DNA of 64,000 nucleotides from Flavobacterium sp. J372. Lineage in GTDB: Bacteria > Bacteroidota > Bacteroidia > Flavobacteriales > Flavobacteriaceae. The stretch spans positions 310,001 to 374,000 of the forward strand of contig NZ_JAJOMZ010000004.1 of the NCBI RefSeq assembly GCF_024699965.1, written 5' to 3'. The notes under the pieces were generated by a model. The model was not told the origin of the DNA. It did not search any database and saw only the letters and a program-made list of their open reading frames with translations. Every line of letters begins with the position of its first letter. Position 1 is the stretch's first letter. This document shows, piece after piece, positions 45,136-54,680 of this stretch. Both the position numbers and the translations under genes were made by a program.

Positions 45136-46917
45136 TCAACTCGCGGTATCTCCTCTCAGCAGCCTGAACTGCTTGCGGGCTTCCACAAAATAAATACTGT
45201 CCTGGTGAGAGAAAAGCACTTTCTCATACAGCGCCTTGGCCTTTTCAGGGTCGTTGAGTTTCTTATTATAGATCTCGGCCGAGAAGAACAGCGCCTCGTC
45301 TATGTAGATACCGTCGGCATATTTGTCGATGATTTGCTGGTAATGTTGCAGCGCCAGGTCATACTGCCCCTGATTGGCATAAATCTTCCCTATACGCAGC
45401 AATGTAACATCCTGAATGCTTGACGTTTTATCATTGGCAATGATGTCTTTAAACTGTGACAGCGCCTCTGCCCTTTTGTTCTGGTACAGCTTGAAATCAG
45501 CTTTGGCGAATTTCTTAAGAGCGGTCTGAGTGCTGTCTTCTACAGTATTATCGGTTATCAGCAGGAAAATCTCAAGCGCATCATTGGCAATAAGCTGTGA
45601 TACGGATGATTTAAGAACTCCCAGCTGCTTCTGCGCCCATTCAAAGTCACCTTTGTAATAGCTAGCTTTGGCAACTTTCAGGCTGGCTTCATGGCCTACG
45701 GCATCGTTCTTCAGGTCTTCCTCAATTTGGGCATAGTATATTATCGCCTGGTTAAATTTTTCATCAAGCAGCAAAATATCGCTAAGCTTCATCTTTACTT
45801 CGGCAACCTCATATTTATTCAGCGGAAGCTTTAGCGCCTGGTTTAAAACTTCAGTAGCCGTTTTGGTATCTTTCAGGTAAAAGGCTGCAAAATCAGCTTT
45901 GTTAAGTTGCAATTGCAATGAAGTCGGGGTAGTGCCATATTGGCTAAGCAGCACATCAATACGCTGCTTTATGGCAGGGTAATCTTTCTCCTGCGCAGCT
46001 TCAATGTCAAGGTCAAGCAGATAGTTATGCGCCGTTATCTGTAATTCGGCATCTTGGGTATTGTTCAGGATGAAAGTCAGAATTTCTTTTGCTGTTTCAT
46101 TTTCTTTCTCCATTACTGAAAGCCTTGCCAGGTTTACAATATTGGAGAAATATTCGGGATTGCGCTTAAAAATAGCTTTCTCTTGTATGAAAGCTTTGCC
46201 GTAATCTTTTTGCTGTACGAAAAACCAGCTCATAAACTGGTTCCAGAAAATATCCTGGTTCTTTTGGGTATTCAGCAAAAGCGCTTTGCGTAACGATGCC
46301 ACAAAACCCTCACTCTGCTCTTCATTCATAAACCGTGTAAGCTGGTTCTGTACAAGCGGGAGGTTTTGCTGATTGGTGTACGAGTATGACAACAGCTTTT
46401 CAATCATCAGGTCGGTATTGCCAATCTGCCCCTGTAACAGCGCTATCTGATAATCAAAATTCATGCTTTTGTTTGATGCCTGTGCTGCCTCATAGGTCTG
46501 GAGTGCCTGCTGTATTAACACCTTTTGTTCAAATGTGTTAGCTACCATATACACATGCCCCGGATTTTCCTTTACGGCATCTATAGCTTCTTTGTATAGC
46601 TTATCAGCCTTGGCCTGATTTTTCTGCAACTGGTAATTGTAGCCCAATTCTACCAGCAGCTGTGGCTGATGGCGCATACGCTGCAGTTTTTCAAGCAGGT
46701 ATTTTTCGGCATCAGCATAGCGCTGAAGTTGCTGATATGATGCTGCAATTTTCTGGATAAAGAAAGTGTTGCCCGGCTGTTTCTTTTCCATGTCCTGATA
46801 GATGGACAATGCCTTTTCAAACTCACCTTTTTCAAAATAGTTATGGGCCAGCTGCTCATTTTGGCAGAAGGCGGTTATTGTGAGTAGGAAAAATAAAAGG
46901 GCGAAGGTCTTCTTCAT
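45136..46917 (-). CDS. Exported tetratricopeptide-repeat protein
   Basis: A 593-residue protein with a signal peptide (LLFFLLTITAFC, about residues 1-18) followed by TPR-type helical repeats throughout (AHNYFEKGEFEKALSIYQDM, AASYQQLQRYADAEKYLLEK and, near the end, IGKIYANQGQYDLALQHYQQ). It is likely a periplasmic or outer-membrane scaffold. Similar proteins in Bacteroidetes take part in cell-envelope and gliding complexes, but no specific partner is indicated. Confidence 0.88.
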   Translation of the reverse strand: MKKTFALLFFLLTITAFCQNEQLAHNYFEKGEFEKALSIYQDMEKKQPGNTFFIQKIAASYQQLQRYADAEKYLLEKLQRMRHQPQLLVELGYNYQLQKNQAKADKLYKEAIDAVKENPGHVYMVANTFEQKVLIQQALQTYEAAQASNKSMNFDYQIALLQGQIGNTDLMIEKLLSYSYTNQQNLPLVQNQLTRFMNEEQSEGFVASLRKALLLNTQKNQDIFWNQFMSWFFVQQKDYGKAFIQEKAIFKRNPEYFSNIVNLARLSVMEKENETAKEILTFILNNTQDAELQITAHNYLLDLDIEAAQEKDYPAIKQRIDVLLSQYGTTPTSLQLQLNKADFAAFYLKDTKTATEVLNQALKLPLNKYEVAEVKMKLSDILLLDEKFNQAIIYYAQIEEDLKNDAVGHEASLKVAKASYYKGDFEWAQKQLGVLKSSVSQLIANDALEIFLLITDNTVEDSTQTALKKFAKADFKLYQNKRAEALSQFKDIIANDKTSSIQDVTLLRIGKIYANQGQYDLALQHYQQIIDKYADGIYIDEALFFSAEIYNKKLNDPEKAKALYEKVLFSHQDSIYFVEARKQFRLLRGDTAS

Positions 46918-46930
46918 TTCAGGAATTTTA

Positions 46931-47053
46931 TGGAACGCGGATGACGCGGATCAAAACTGATTTAGCGGATTTATTTAAACTTACAAACGCATTAAATGCA
47001 GAAATATTGGCATATCAGCGTTGATCTGCTAAATCCGCGTCATCCGCGTTCCA
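46931..47053. repeat. Perfect 20-nt inverted repeat between serS and the TPR gene
   Basis: TGGAACGCGGATGACGCGGA at 46931-46950 is repeated exactly in inverted form at 47034-47053. The 83 bp between contain further related pieces (GATTTAGCGGATTT and TAAATCCGCG). It fills the whole gap between the two genes. Confidence 0.75.
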
Positions 47054-47073
47054 TTCGGCTCCTCCCAAATTTA

Positions 47074-48346
47074 CTAATTTATTATATCAAACCCTGTATA
47101 CGGCCTTAAAACTTCGGGTACTACAATACCTTCCGGTGTCTGGTAGTTTTCAAGGATGCCCGCAAGTACGCGCGGCAACGCCAGTGAGCTTCCGTTAAGG
47201 GTATGTGCCAGGTGGTTCTTCCCGTCTTTGTCCCTGAAACGCAGCTTAAGCCTGTTACTCTGGAATGTCTCAAAGTTTGATACAGAGCTTATCTCAAGCC
47301 AGCGGGTCCTGCGCAGTTGAGAACACCTCAAAATCATACGTAAGGGCTGATGCAAAGCCCATATCGCCACCGCAAAGGCGCAGTATCCTGTACGGTAGCT
47401 TCAGTTCCTGAAGCAGGGTTTTCACATGCTCAACCATACCGTCAAGCGCTTCATAAGATTTATCAGGATGTTCTATACGAACTATCTCTACTTTGTCAAA
47501 CTGGTGCAGGCGGTTAAGGCCACGCACGTGTGCACCGTATGACCCTGCCTCCCTGCGGAAGCATGGCGTATAGCCGGTACACAACACCGGCAGCTCATTT
47601 TCCTGCAATATCACATCGCGGAAAAGGTTGGTCACCGGCACCTCGGCAGTTGGTATAAGGTAAAGGTCGTCTATACCTACATGGTACATCTGGCCTTCTT
47701 TATCTGGTAATTGCCCTGTCCCGTAACCTGAGGCTTCATTCACCAGATGCGGCACCTGGTATTCTTCATAGCCTGCGGCGGTATTTTTATCTAAGAAATA
47801 AGTTATTAGCGCGCGTTGCAGCCTTGCTCCCTTTCCTTTATAAACCGGGAAGCCTGCACCGGTTATCTTCACGCCCAGCTCAAAATCTATCAGTTCATAT
47901 TTTTTGGCGAGTTCCCAATGCGGCAATGCGCCTTCAAATAGTTGCGGAATGTCGCCTTCGCGATGTACTTCCTCATTATCATCGGCAGATTTACCGTTTG
48001 GCACGATATCCGCCGGAAGATTAGGCAGTTTATACAATGCCTGTGTAAGCTCTTCAGTCACGGCAGCCAGCGTATCACCCAGTTCTTTACTTTTCTCTTT
48101 GTACTGGCCTGTTTTTTCTTTAATGATGGCAGCCTTGGCTTTCTCGCCGGCCTTCATAAGTTCGCCAATGTCGCGTGACAGTTTGTTGCTCTCGGAAAGT
48201 ACGGTATCAAGTTCAACCTGTGTGTGGCGCCTCTTTTCGTCAAGCGCTATCACCTCATCAACCATTGCTGCGGCGTCAAGATTTCTCTTGGCCAGCGCCT
48301 GCACTACTTTGTCCCTGTTTTCCCTGATAAATGCTGTCTGTAACAT
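47074..48346 (-). CDS. serS: Seryl-tRNA synthetase (frameshifted)
   Basis: SerRS charges tRNA(Ser). The N-terminal coiled-coil arm (about residues 30-100) and the class II core are clear: [56 protein letters not shown]. The frame breaks at GGG (47304-47306). Removing one base joins [11 protein letters not shown] to [19 protein letters not shown], then [19 protein letters not shown], to a stop at 47074. The repaired protein has 423 residues, the normal length. Motif 3 would be lost otherwise, which cannot be tolerated in a single-copy essential gene. Confidence 0.95.
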
Positions 48347-48369
48347 CGGTTAAAATTTTATAAGAAGCG

Positions 48370-48377
48370 CAAATTTA
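48370..48377 (-). promoter_or_regulatory. Candidate -7 box of serS
   Basis: TAAATTTG on the minus strand matches TAnnTTTG and lies 23 bp upstream of the serS ATG. No well-spaced -33 box is visible. Confidence 0.4.
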
Positions 48378-48465
48378 ATCATTTGTTGCAATTAACTGCC
48401 TGCCGTTTTTAAGTTTCACCTATTTGCTTTAACAATTTACTGCAACAGGTGAATGTTTTTCTGAT

Positions 48466-48473
48466 TACATTTG
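48466..48473 (+). promoter_or_regulatory. Candidate -7 box for the M1 peptidase gene
   Basis: TACATTTG matches TAnnTTTG and ends 20 bp before the ATG at 48494. Confidence 0.4.
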
Positions 48474-48493
48474 AAAAATTTTTGCTGAGACCT

Positions 48494-50404
48494 ATGAAAA
48501 AGATTGTTGCCCTGATAGTTACATTACTATCTGTTTTACCATCGCCGGCACAAAACCATGATGTTGCTTCTATAGCCGAAGCCGAGCGTAAGTCGGCATC
48601 AAAACTCCAGAATTTCCAGGCTAACATCAACACATCAAATTACAATGTGGTGAAGCAGCGCCTTGAAGTGACTGTGAACCCTACTGTATATTCCGTAAGC
48701 GGAAAAGTTACCACCCACTTCATTGCCAAGCAGCCCATGAATACCATTACGTTTGATATGGCTACGCAGCTTACGGCATCATCTGTTACCCGCAACGGCC
48801 AGCCGCTAAGCTTCAGCCAGAACAGCAATAAAGAGCTGGTGATAACTCTCCCGGGGGTACAGGCGCAAAATGTGCTTGACTCGGTTACGGTTACATATTC
48901 GGGCATACCGCCTACTACCGATGGCGCTTTCAATATAGGCACACACAATGGCAGCCCTATGCTGTGGACACTTAGCGAGCCCTATGGCGCTAAAGACTGG
49001 TGGCCCTGCAAGCAGGACCTTAATGACAAAATTGAAACTCTTGATGTGTATATTACCGCACCTTCACAGTACGTAAGCGTAAGCAATGGCCTGCAAAAGA
49101 GCGTGGTTACCAGCGGCAGCAACAAGATTACGCATTTTAAGCACAATTACCCTATACCGGCATACCTTGTGGCAATAGCCGTAAGCAATTACAGCATATT
49201 TACACAAACAGCCGGGACTGCGCCAAACACTTTCCCTATTGTTAACTACATATATCCGGAAACTGCCACTACGGCCCAGGCACAGCTGGCTTCAACATTG
49301 CCTATTATGAACCTGTTTGAAGAACTGTTTGAGGCTTACCCTTTCCGGAATGAAAAATACGGCCATGCGCAGTGCGGTATTGCAGGAGGCATGGAGCATA
49401 CCACAGTATCGTTCATGGGATATTTTGACCGTGAACTTATCGCACATGAACTTGCCCACCAATGGTTTGGCGATAAGGTTACCTGCGGCACATGGAAAGA
49501 CATCTGGCTAAACGAAGGCTTTGCCACCTACCTAAGCGGCCTTGTTGTGGAAGACTTTGACGGCATGATACCTTTCAGGACGTGGAAAAACTCACTGATT
49601 AACAACATAACATCCAGCCCTACCGGCACGGTGTACCTCACTGATGCCGATACTACCAATATAAACCGCATTTTCAGCTCACGCCTTAGCTACAACAAAG
49701 GCGCTATGGTGGTGCATATGCTGCGCTACAAACTGGGAGATGCCTTATTTTACCAGGGGATAAAGAACTACCTGGCCGACCCTGAACTGGCCTATGGCTA
49801 TGCTAAAACGGCTGACCTGCAGGCGCATCTTGAGCTGGTGAGCGGGCAGAGCCTTAGCGAGTTTTTTAATGACTGGGTTTACAAGCAAGGCTACCCTACA
49901 TACAACATTGCTGCACAATACCTTAATGGCACAAACTACCGCATTACCATAAACCAGACGCAGAGCCACCCTTCGGTTACTTATTTTGAGATGCCTGTAA
50001 CGGTACGATTAACCGGCAGCAGCAACCAGTCTCTTGATGTGAGGCTTGACAATACCTTTAACGGGCAGCAGTTTGTTGTTTCTGTGCCGTTTACGGTAAC
50101 AGGCATAACGTTTGACCCGATGAAAGACATCATCAGCAAAAGCAGTACAGCCACACTTGGCGCTACTGAAGTTGCCCTACTCAAAGACATCCGCCTGTAC
50201 CCCAACCCAACCAAAGGCGAACTTAACGTAAGCCTGCCAACCGGCGTTACTGCGCAAAACGCGACCTTCTACAATGCCCTGGGGCAAAAAGTGATGGAAG
50301 CCAAAGGCACACAATGGAACGTGTCGGGATTATCTGCCGGGATGCATTTTATAACGCTTGTGACGGATAAAGGGACAACACAGCTGGAGTTTGTGAAGGA
50401 GTAG
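48494..50404 (+). CDS. Secreted M1-family metallopeptidase with T9SS domain
   Basis: A 636-residue exported zinc aminopeptidase. The ATG at 48494 begins a signal peptide (MKKIVALIVTLLSVLPSPAQ). The substrate-binding motif appears as GIAGGMEHTTV (compare GAMEN), and the zinc site as LIAHELAHQWFGD with the distal glutamate in WLNEGFATYLS. The C-terminal 80 residues are a type A T9SS sorting domain (IRLYPNPTKGELNVS, ending TTQLEFVKE). It probably degrades peptides at the cell surface or outside. Confidence 0.95.
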   Translation: MKKIVALIVTLLSVLPSPAQNHDVASIAEAERKSASKLQNFQANINTSNYNVVKQRLEVTVNPTVYSVSGKVTTHFIAKQPMNTITFDMATQLTASSVTRNGQPLSFSQNSNKELVITLPGVQAQNVLDSVTVTYSGIPPTTDGAFNIGTHNGSPMLWTLSEPYGAKDWWPCKQDLNDKIETLDVYITAPSQYVSVSNGLQKSVVTSGSNKITHFKHNYPIPAYLVAIAVSNYSIFTQTAGTAPNTFPIVNYIYPETATTAQAQLASTLPIMNLFEELFEAYPFRNEKYGHAQCGIAGGMEHTTVSFMGYFDRELIAHELAHQWFGDKVTCGTWKDIWLNEGFATYLSGLVVEDFDGMIPFRTWKNSLINNITSSPTGTVYLTDADTTNINRIFSSRLSYNKGAMVVHMLRYKLGDALFYQGIKNYLADPELAYGYAKTADLQAHLELVSGQSLSEFFNDWVYKQGYPTYNIAAQYLNGTNYRITINQTQSHPSVTYFEMPVTVRLTGSSNQSLDVRLDNTFNGQQFVVSVPFTVTGITFDPMKDIISKSSTATLGATEVALLKDIRLYPNPTKGELNVSLPTGVTAQNATFYNALGQKVMEAKGTQWNVSGLSAGMHFITLVTDKGTTQLEFVKE

Positions 50405-50406
50405 GT

Positions 50407-50937
50407 ATGAAATATATTATATTCTTCCTGTTTTTCGGTTTGAATGCATCCACGCAAGAGAAGGAAATTATTTCAATCTATGACCTTGACTTATCTTTTT
50501 GGCAAACACTACCTAACCCAGTTAACTGGACAAGTGATTTTGAAAAATTATTCACACCGGAAGAAGAAGCTGTATTGAATACTTTGGTAGCTGATTTTGA
50601 GAAAAAAACATCCGTAGAGATAGCCGTTATAACCATACGAACCAGTGCAACACCTCACGAAAAATTTGACGAACTGGCTTTACATATTGCAAATAAATGG
50701 GCTGTTGGCAAACCAAACAAGAATAATGGTATTCTAATTTTAATCTCAAAGGGACACAGGAGAATACGTATAGAAACGGGACTGGCGATTGAACAATTGA
50801 TATCCGACCTGGAAGTCTCGAAAATAATCGAAGAAAACTTTATTCCGAATTACAAAAATGGCAATTATTTTGAAGGAACGAAATCTGGCTTGTCAGAGTT
50901 AATCAAGTTATATCTTCAGAAAACAAAGATTGATTAG
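50407..50937 (+). CDS. TPM-domain (TLP18.3/Psb32/MOLO-1) protein
   Basis: A 176-residue protein with a signal peptide (MKYIIFFLFFGLNASTQ). The TPM-domain markers are FTPEEEAVLNTLVADFEKK, VEIAVITIRTS, WAVGKPNKNNGILILISKG and IRIETGLAIEQLISD, with YFEGTKSGL near the end. Proteins of this fold are often acid-phosphatase-like or act in membrane protein repair; the role here is unknown. Its ATG is 2 bp after the peptidase stop. Confidence 0.85.
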   Translation: MKYIIFFLFFGLNASTQEKEIISIYDLDLSFWQTLPNPVNWTSDFEKLFTPEEEAVLNTLVADFEKKTSVEIAVITIRTSATPHEKFDELALHIANKWAVGKPNKNNGILILISKGHRRIRIETGLAIEQLISDLEVSKIIEENFIPNYKNGNYFEGTKSGLSELIKLYLQKTKID

Positions 50938-51352
50938 GCTCTTTAAGTTCAATGTGATTAGCTTAAAATTTCATTTCCAGTATTTCAAAGAACGAAGCAA
51001 AACTTGACTTTGAAATATTGGGAATTTTATTTTGCAAAGATACGGCGGGTTTATCAGAGCGTTGTGACAAAACCCGTTCAAAAATGTACAGTTCATCGAT
51101 TTTATGATAGCCCTTCGCGTTCTTCAATTTCGAGCGAAGCTTGCAGAGTCGAGAAATCTCAAATCACATTCGGGATTTCTCCTATCGTCCGAAACCTAAC
51201 GAAGTGGTTCAGCGAAGCTAAATGGAAACATCCTTTGCTTCTTAGCGCCTTTGCGGGATTTCATTTGTACTGGCCCTTCGGCAAGCTCAGGGTGACAGCT
51301 TCACTCAGGCGAGATTTCTCCACTTCGCTATGCTCCGGTCGAAATGGAAGAA
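50938..51352. repeat. Gene-free repeat mosaic
   Basis: No credible gene lies in these 415 bp. An inverted repeat (50975-50990 with 51008-51024, TATTTCAAAG/CTTTGAAATA) may end the upstream transcript. A second one (GAGAAATC at 51152-51159, GATTTCTC at 51175-51182) belongs to a familiar flavobacterial repeat type. Its related form GAGATTTCTCCACTTCGCT starts at 51311, and GCCCTTCGGCAAGCTCAGGG lies near 51272. The stretch looks like several dispersed palindromic repeats placed one after another. Confidence 0.6.
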
Positions 51353-52351
51353 CTAACTCCGTATCAACTCCAGATCACCCAGCGTCTCTGTAATAAATTT
51401 TACTTCTTCTGCTGATAAGTTTACATTCACGGCCTTTGCATTCTGTACCGATTGCTGTGCGTTGCGGGCGCCGACGAGGGCTACATCTATGGCGGGCTGC
51501 TCTATCGTCCACTTTAGCACGAGTTGGGAAAGCGTTACGCCTTTATCATCTGCCATTGGCTTTATCTTGCTGAGGAACCCGTTTACATTCTTCAGGTTCT
51601 CTTCGCTGAAAAAGAAATGCCCCTTGCGGTGATCGCCTTCCTCAAACTGGTAGCCGGGTGTCACTTTACCCGTAAGCAATCCACGCTGCAGCGGACTGTA
51701 TGCTATGATACTCTTTCCATGCTCCAACGCATACGGCACGGCATCTTTCTCTATTTCTCGCTTTACCATGCTGTACGGCACCTGGTTTGAGATTACGTTG
51801 GTGTATTTGTCAGCTTCTTCCCACTGGGCAGCGCTGTAGTTAGAAACTCCGGCATACCGTACTTTACCTGCTTTGATGAGGCTTTCCACGGCTTCCATGC
51901 TTTCCTGTATGGGCGTGGTGTTGTCGGGCGTATGAATCTGGTACAGGTCGATGTAGTCCGTTTTCAACCGGCGCAGGCTGTCTTCACATTCTTTGATGAT
52001 ACTGTCACGACCCGAATATTTATACGCATCTATATCATTACCCTGATTGTCTTTCGTCTTCATGAAAAACTCGCCTTTGGTAGTGTCCCACCTGATGCCG
52101 AACTTTGTCAGGATTTGGTATTTATCGCGTGAAATTCCCTGCATCGCTTCCGCAAGAATTTCCTCGCTTTCTCCCTGTCCGTAAATAGGCGCGGTGTCTA
52201 TTGATGTCACGCCTTCATCATACGAAGCACGGATAGCCTCAATTGAATCTTTGCGTTCATTGCCGCCCCACATCCATCCGCCCACGGCCCAGGCACCAAA
52301 AGTTATTGCTGAAAGTTCTAAGTCTGAGTTTGCTATTTTACGGTAAATCAT
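51353..52351 (-). CDS. Aldo/keto reductase
   Basis: A 332-residue NADPH-dependent oxidoreductase of the TIM-barrel AKR superfamily. Catalytic residues are visible: the aspartate and tyrosine in SIDTAPIYGQGESEEIL, lysine in ILTKFGIRWD, and histidine in LYQIHTPDNTTPIQ. The ATG at 52351 (MIYRKIANSDLE) is preferred over one 14 codons upstream. The substrate is unknown. It is the last gene of a minus-strand run of redox genes. Confidence 0.9.
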   Translation of the reverse strand: MIYRKIANSDLELSAITFGAWAVGGWMWGGNERKDSIEAIRASYDEGVTSIDTAPIYGQGESEEILAEAMQGISRDKYQILTKFGIRWDTTKGEFFMKTKDNQGNDIDAYKYSGRDSIIKECEDSLRRLKTDYIDLYQIHTPDNTTPIQESMEAVESLIKAGKVRYAGVSNYSAAQWEEADKYTNVISNQVPYSMVKREIEKDAVPYALEHGKSIIAYSPLQRGLLTGKVTPGYQFEEGDHRKGHFFFSEENLKNVNGFLSKIKPMADDKGVTLSQLVLKWTIEQPAIDVALVGARNAQQSVQNAKAVNVNLSAEEVKFITETLGDLELIRS

Positions 52352-52401
52352 ATTTTTATTTTGTTTCAGGTTTAAAGTTTCAAGTTTATACATGTTGCGA
52401 A

Positions 52402-52427
52402 GTTCCCCCTTCGGGGGTTAGGGGCTT
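52402..52427. repeat. C-rich REP-like element (family A), third copy
   Basis: GTTCCCCCTTCGGGGGTTAG and following bases match the element at 571-596. It ends directly at the MFS stop codon (52428-52430). Confidence 0.65.
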
Positions 52428-53630
52428 TTATTCTATTTTAATTCTCGTCGTCAGATATGCTATCCCAAACCCAAAGATAGCGATTATCGCGAACGATATC
52501 CGCAGGCTCGAAGCATGGGCTATATAGCCTATCACGGGCGGCCCCAGCATAAACCCAAGGAAGCTTACGCTGCTCACTGTTTGCAATGCAATACTCGGCG
52601 GCACATTGGGATTTCGGCCTGCCAGACCGAAAATATTCGGCACGATGGTAGATACGCCTAGGCCTACAATCATGAATGAGATTGTAGCAGGAATAATATA
52701 CGGAAACGCCACCGCGCTGAAAAGCCCGACAGATACGAGGCAGCCCGCAGCCTGTAATACTTTCTTCCGGCCGAACCGACGGATTACGATATCTCCGGAA
52801 AAACGCCCCAGCGCCATCATAACCATGAATGCCGTAAAGCCGAGGGTTGTGAGCGATGCCGGAACCTGCACCACATCTTTAAAATACACCCCGCTCCAGT
52901 CGAACATTATGCCCTCACTCACCATGCAGCAAAACGCCATGACCCCAAGCCAAAGCAGCATCGGGTCGGGCTTTGAGAAAATTTTACGCCTCGGGGGCAG
53001 CGGCACCTGTTTTACTTTGACAAGATATTTGTAATTGAGGGCAACGATTGCAAAGACGGTTGCTGCTACAATAATAAAATGCAGATAGGTTGGCAATTTC
53101 AGCGCAAGCATGCTCAGCCCTATGAGTCCGCCTGTAAATCCCGCTGTGCTCCAGGCGCCATGAAAAGACGACATGATAGCCCTGCGGAAAAGCCCTTCGG
53201 TGTAAATTCCCTGCGTGTTGACCGAGATATTGGTAAGGTTGCTGCAAATGCCGAAGCAGAATAACCCGAGCATCAAATGCCAGCGTTCCTGCGCAAAGCC
53301 GAGGCCGATGAGCGCGGTTGCATATAAACACAGGCCAAGCACCACGGTTTTATGGCTGCCGTATTTGTTGACTATCCTTCCTGAAAACGGCATGAGGAAC
53401 ATTTGCCCGAACGGAATTGAGAACAGCAGCGTACCCAGGTCGGCCTCACTCATACCCATGGATTCACGGATTGTTGGAATGCGGCTCACCCATGTTGAGA
53501 AACATAGCCCCATGCAAAAGTAAAACAGCCCCACCGCCCAACGGATGCGTTTGAGGTACGACTGCTTTACATCTTTAAACGCCTTGCGGTAGTTGAGTGA
53601 TGTTACTTCTGTATTTTTTTCTTCTGCCAT
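52428..53630 (-). CDS. MFS transporter
   Basis: A 400-residue major facilitator with twelve predicted membrane segments in two halves. Typical features are LFYFCMGLCFSTWVSRIPTI, FGQMFLMPFSGRIVNKYGSH with a loop 2-3 motif, and FMVMMALGRFSGDIVIRRFG with the corresponding motif in the second half. It resembles the YbjJ/FucP-like group. The substrate is unknown. A C-rich repeat touches its stop codon. Confidence 0.88.
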   Translation of the reverse strand: MAEEKNTEVTSLNYRKAFKDVKQSYLKRIRWAVGLFYFCMGLCFSTWVSRIPTIRESMGMSEADLGTLLFSIPFGQMFLMPFSGRIVNKYGSHKTVVLGLCLYATALIGLGFAQERWHLMLGLFCFGICSNLTNISVNTQGIYTEGLFRRAIMSSFHGAWSTAGFTGGLIGLSMLALKLPTYLHFIIVAATVFAIVALNYKYLVKVKQVPLPPRRKIFSKPDPMLLWLGVMAFCCMVSEGIMFDWSGVYFKDVVQVPASLTTLGFTAFMVMMALGRFSGDIVIRRFGRKKVLQAAGCLVSVGLFSAVAFPYIIPATISFMIVGLGVSTIVPNIFGLAGRNPNVPPSIALQTVSSVSFLGFMLGPPVIGYIAHASSLRISFAIIAIFGFGIAYLTTRIKIE

Positions 53631-53728
53631 TACTTCAGAAAAATCGTTTCCAAAATTTCATAAAAGTTTAAATCGTTAAAGAAATCTTAAAACCTGTACC
53701 CCACCTTCCACATCGTTCAGGAAAAAAT

Positions 53729-54679
53729 TTACCACGCGCTTTCCTGGGTTAAAAGTTCAATCTCGTGAGCAGTGATTTCAAGTTCCGGTGCCGCAATTAT
53801 GCTCTCAAGCTGCTTAAGGCTTGTGGCAGAGACGATTGGAGCTGTTACGGATGGGCGGTGTATGAGCCATGCTAGTGCTACAGTCGTCGGAGTTGTGTTT
53901 AGCTGTTTTGAAACCTCATCCAGTGCCGCGAGGATTTTAAAGCCCCGGTCATCGAGATATTTGGCTACACCGCCACCTCGCTGACTTTTGTCGAGATCAT
54001 CTTTGCTGCGGTACTTGCCTGTAAGAAAGCCACTTGCCAGCGAATAATAGTTGAGTACACCGAGGTTGTTGCCGAGGCAAATCGGCTCAAGGCCATCTTC
54101 AAATTTGGCTCTTTCGTACAAATTATAATGCGGCTGAAACGTCTCATACGCCGGGAGGCCGTTTTCAAAAGCCTTTTGCAACGATTCTTTCAACCTTTCA
54201 GCCGTAAGGTTTGATGCCCCGATATGACGCACTTTACCTTCTTTAATCAGCTGAGCATAAGCCTCTAACGTTTCTTCTATCGATGTGTCTTCGTCATCAA
54301 AATGCGTCTGGTACAAGTCGATGTAATCGGTTTGCAGGCGTTTGAGGGAGTCTTCCGCAGCCTGTAAAATGTATTTTTTAGAAAGTCCTTTTTTACCTCC
54401 GCCCATATCACTGCCTACTTTTGTAGCGATGATGACTTTATCCCGGTTGTTGTTCTTTTTCAGCCAGCTTCCGATTATGGTTTCCGACTCGCCGCCTTTG
54501 TTTCCATCAGCCCAGCGTGAATATACATCTGCAGTATCAATAAAGTTGAAACCTGCGCCGGTAAAAGCATCAAGGATTTGGTGTGATGTTTTTTCATCTA
54601 TTGTCCAGCCGAATACATTGCCCCCGAAAGTTATTGGGTACACTTCAAGGCTGGTGTTGCCAAGTTTTCTCTTTTCCAT
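53729..54679 (-). CDS. Aldo/keto reductase (second)
   Basis: A 316-residue AKR-family enzyme, different from the one at 51353. Catalytic positions: FIDTADVYSRW (Asp, Tyr), IIATKVGSDMGGG (Lys) and DLYQTHFDDEDTSIEETLEA (His). The NADP-binding end has VALAWLIHRPSVTAPIVSAT. Its ATG lies 1 bp from the stop of the oxidoreductase gene upstream, so the two are co-transcribed. Confidence 0.9.
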   Translation of the reverse strand: MEKRKLGNTSLEVYPITFGGNVFGWTIDEKTSHQILDAFTGAGFNFIDTADVYSRWADGNKGGESETIIGSWLKKNNNRDKVIIATKVGSDMGGGKKGLSKKYILQAAEDSLKRLQTDYIDLYQTHFDDEDTSIEETLEAYAQLIKEGKVRHIGASNLTAERLKESLQKAFENGLPAYETFQPHYNLYERAKFEDGLEPICLGNNLGVLNYYSLASGFLTGKYRSKDDLDKSQRGGGVAKYLDDRGFKILAALDEVSKQLNTTPTTVALAWLIHRPSVTAPIVSATSLKQLESIIAAPELEITAHEIELLTQESAW

Positions 54680-54680
54680 G

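Noticed and set aside
51004..51393. 129-residue plus-strand frame in the repeat mosaic
   Set aside because: It is built from dispersed repeats and overlaps the end of the aldo/keto reductase gene on the other strand; its composition is not protein-like.
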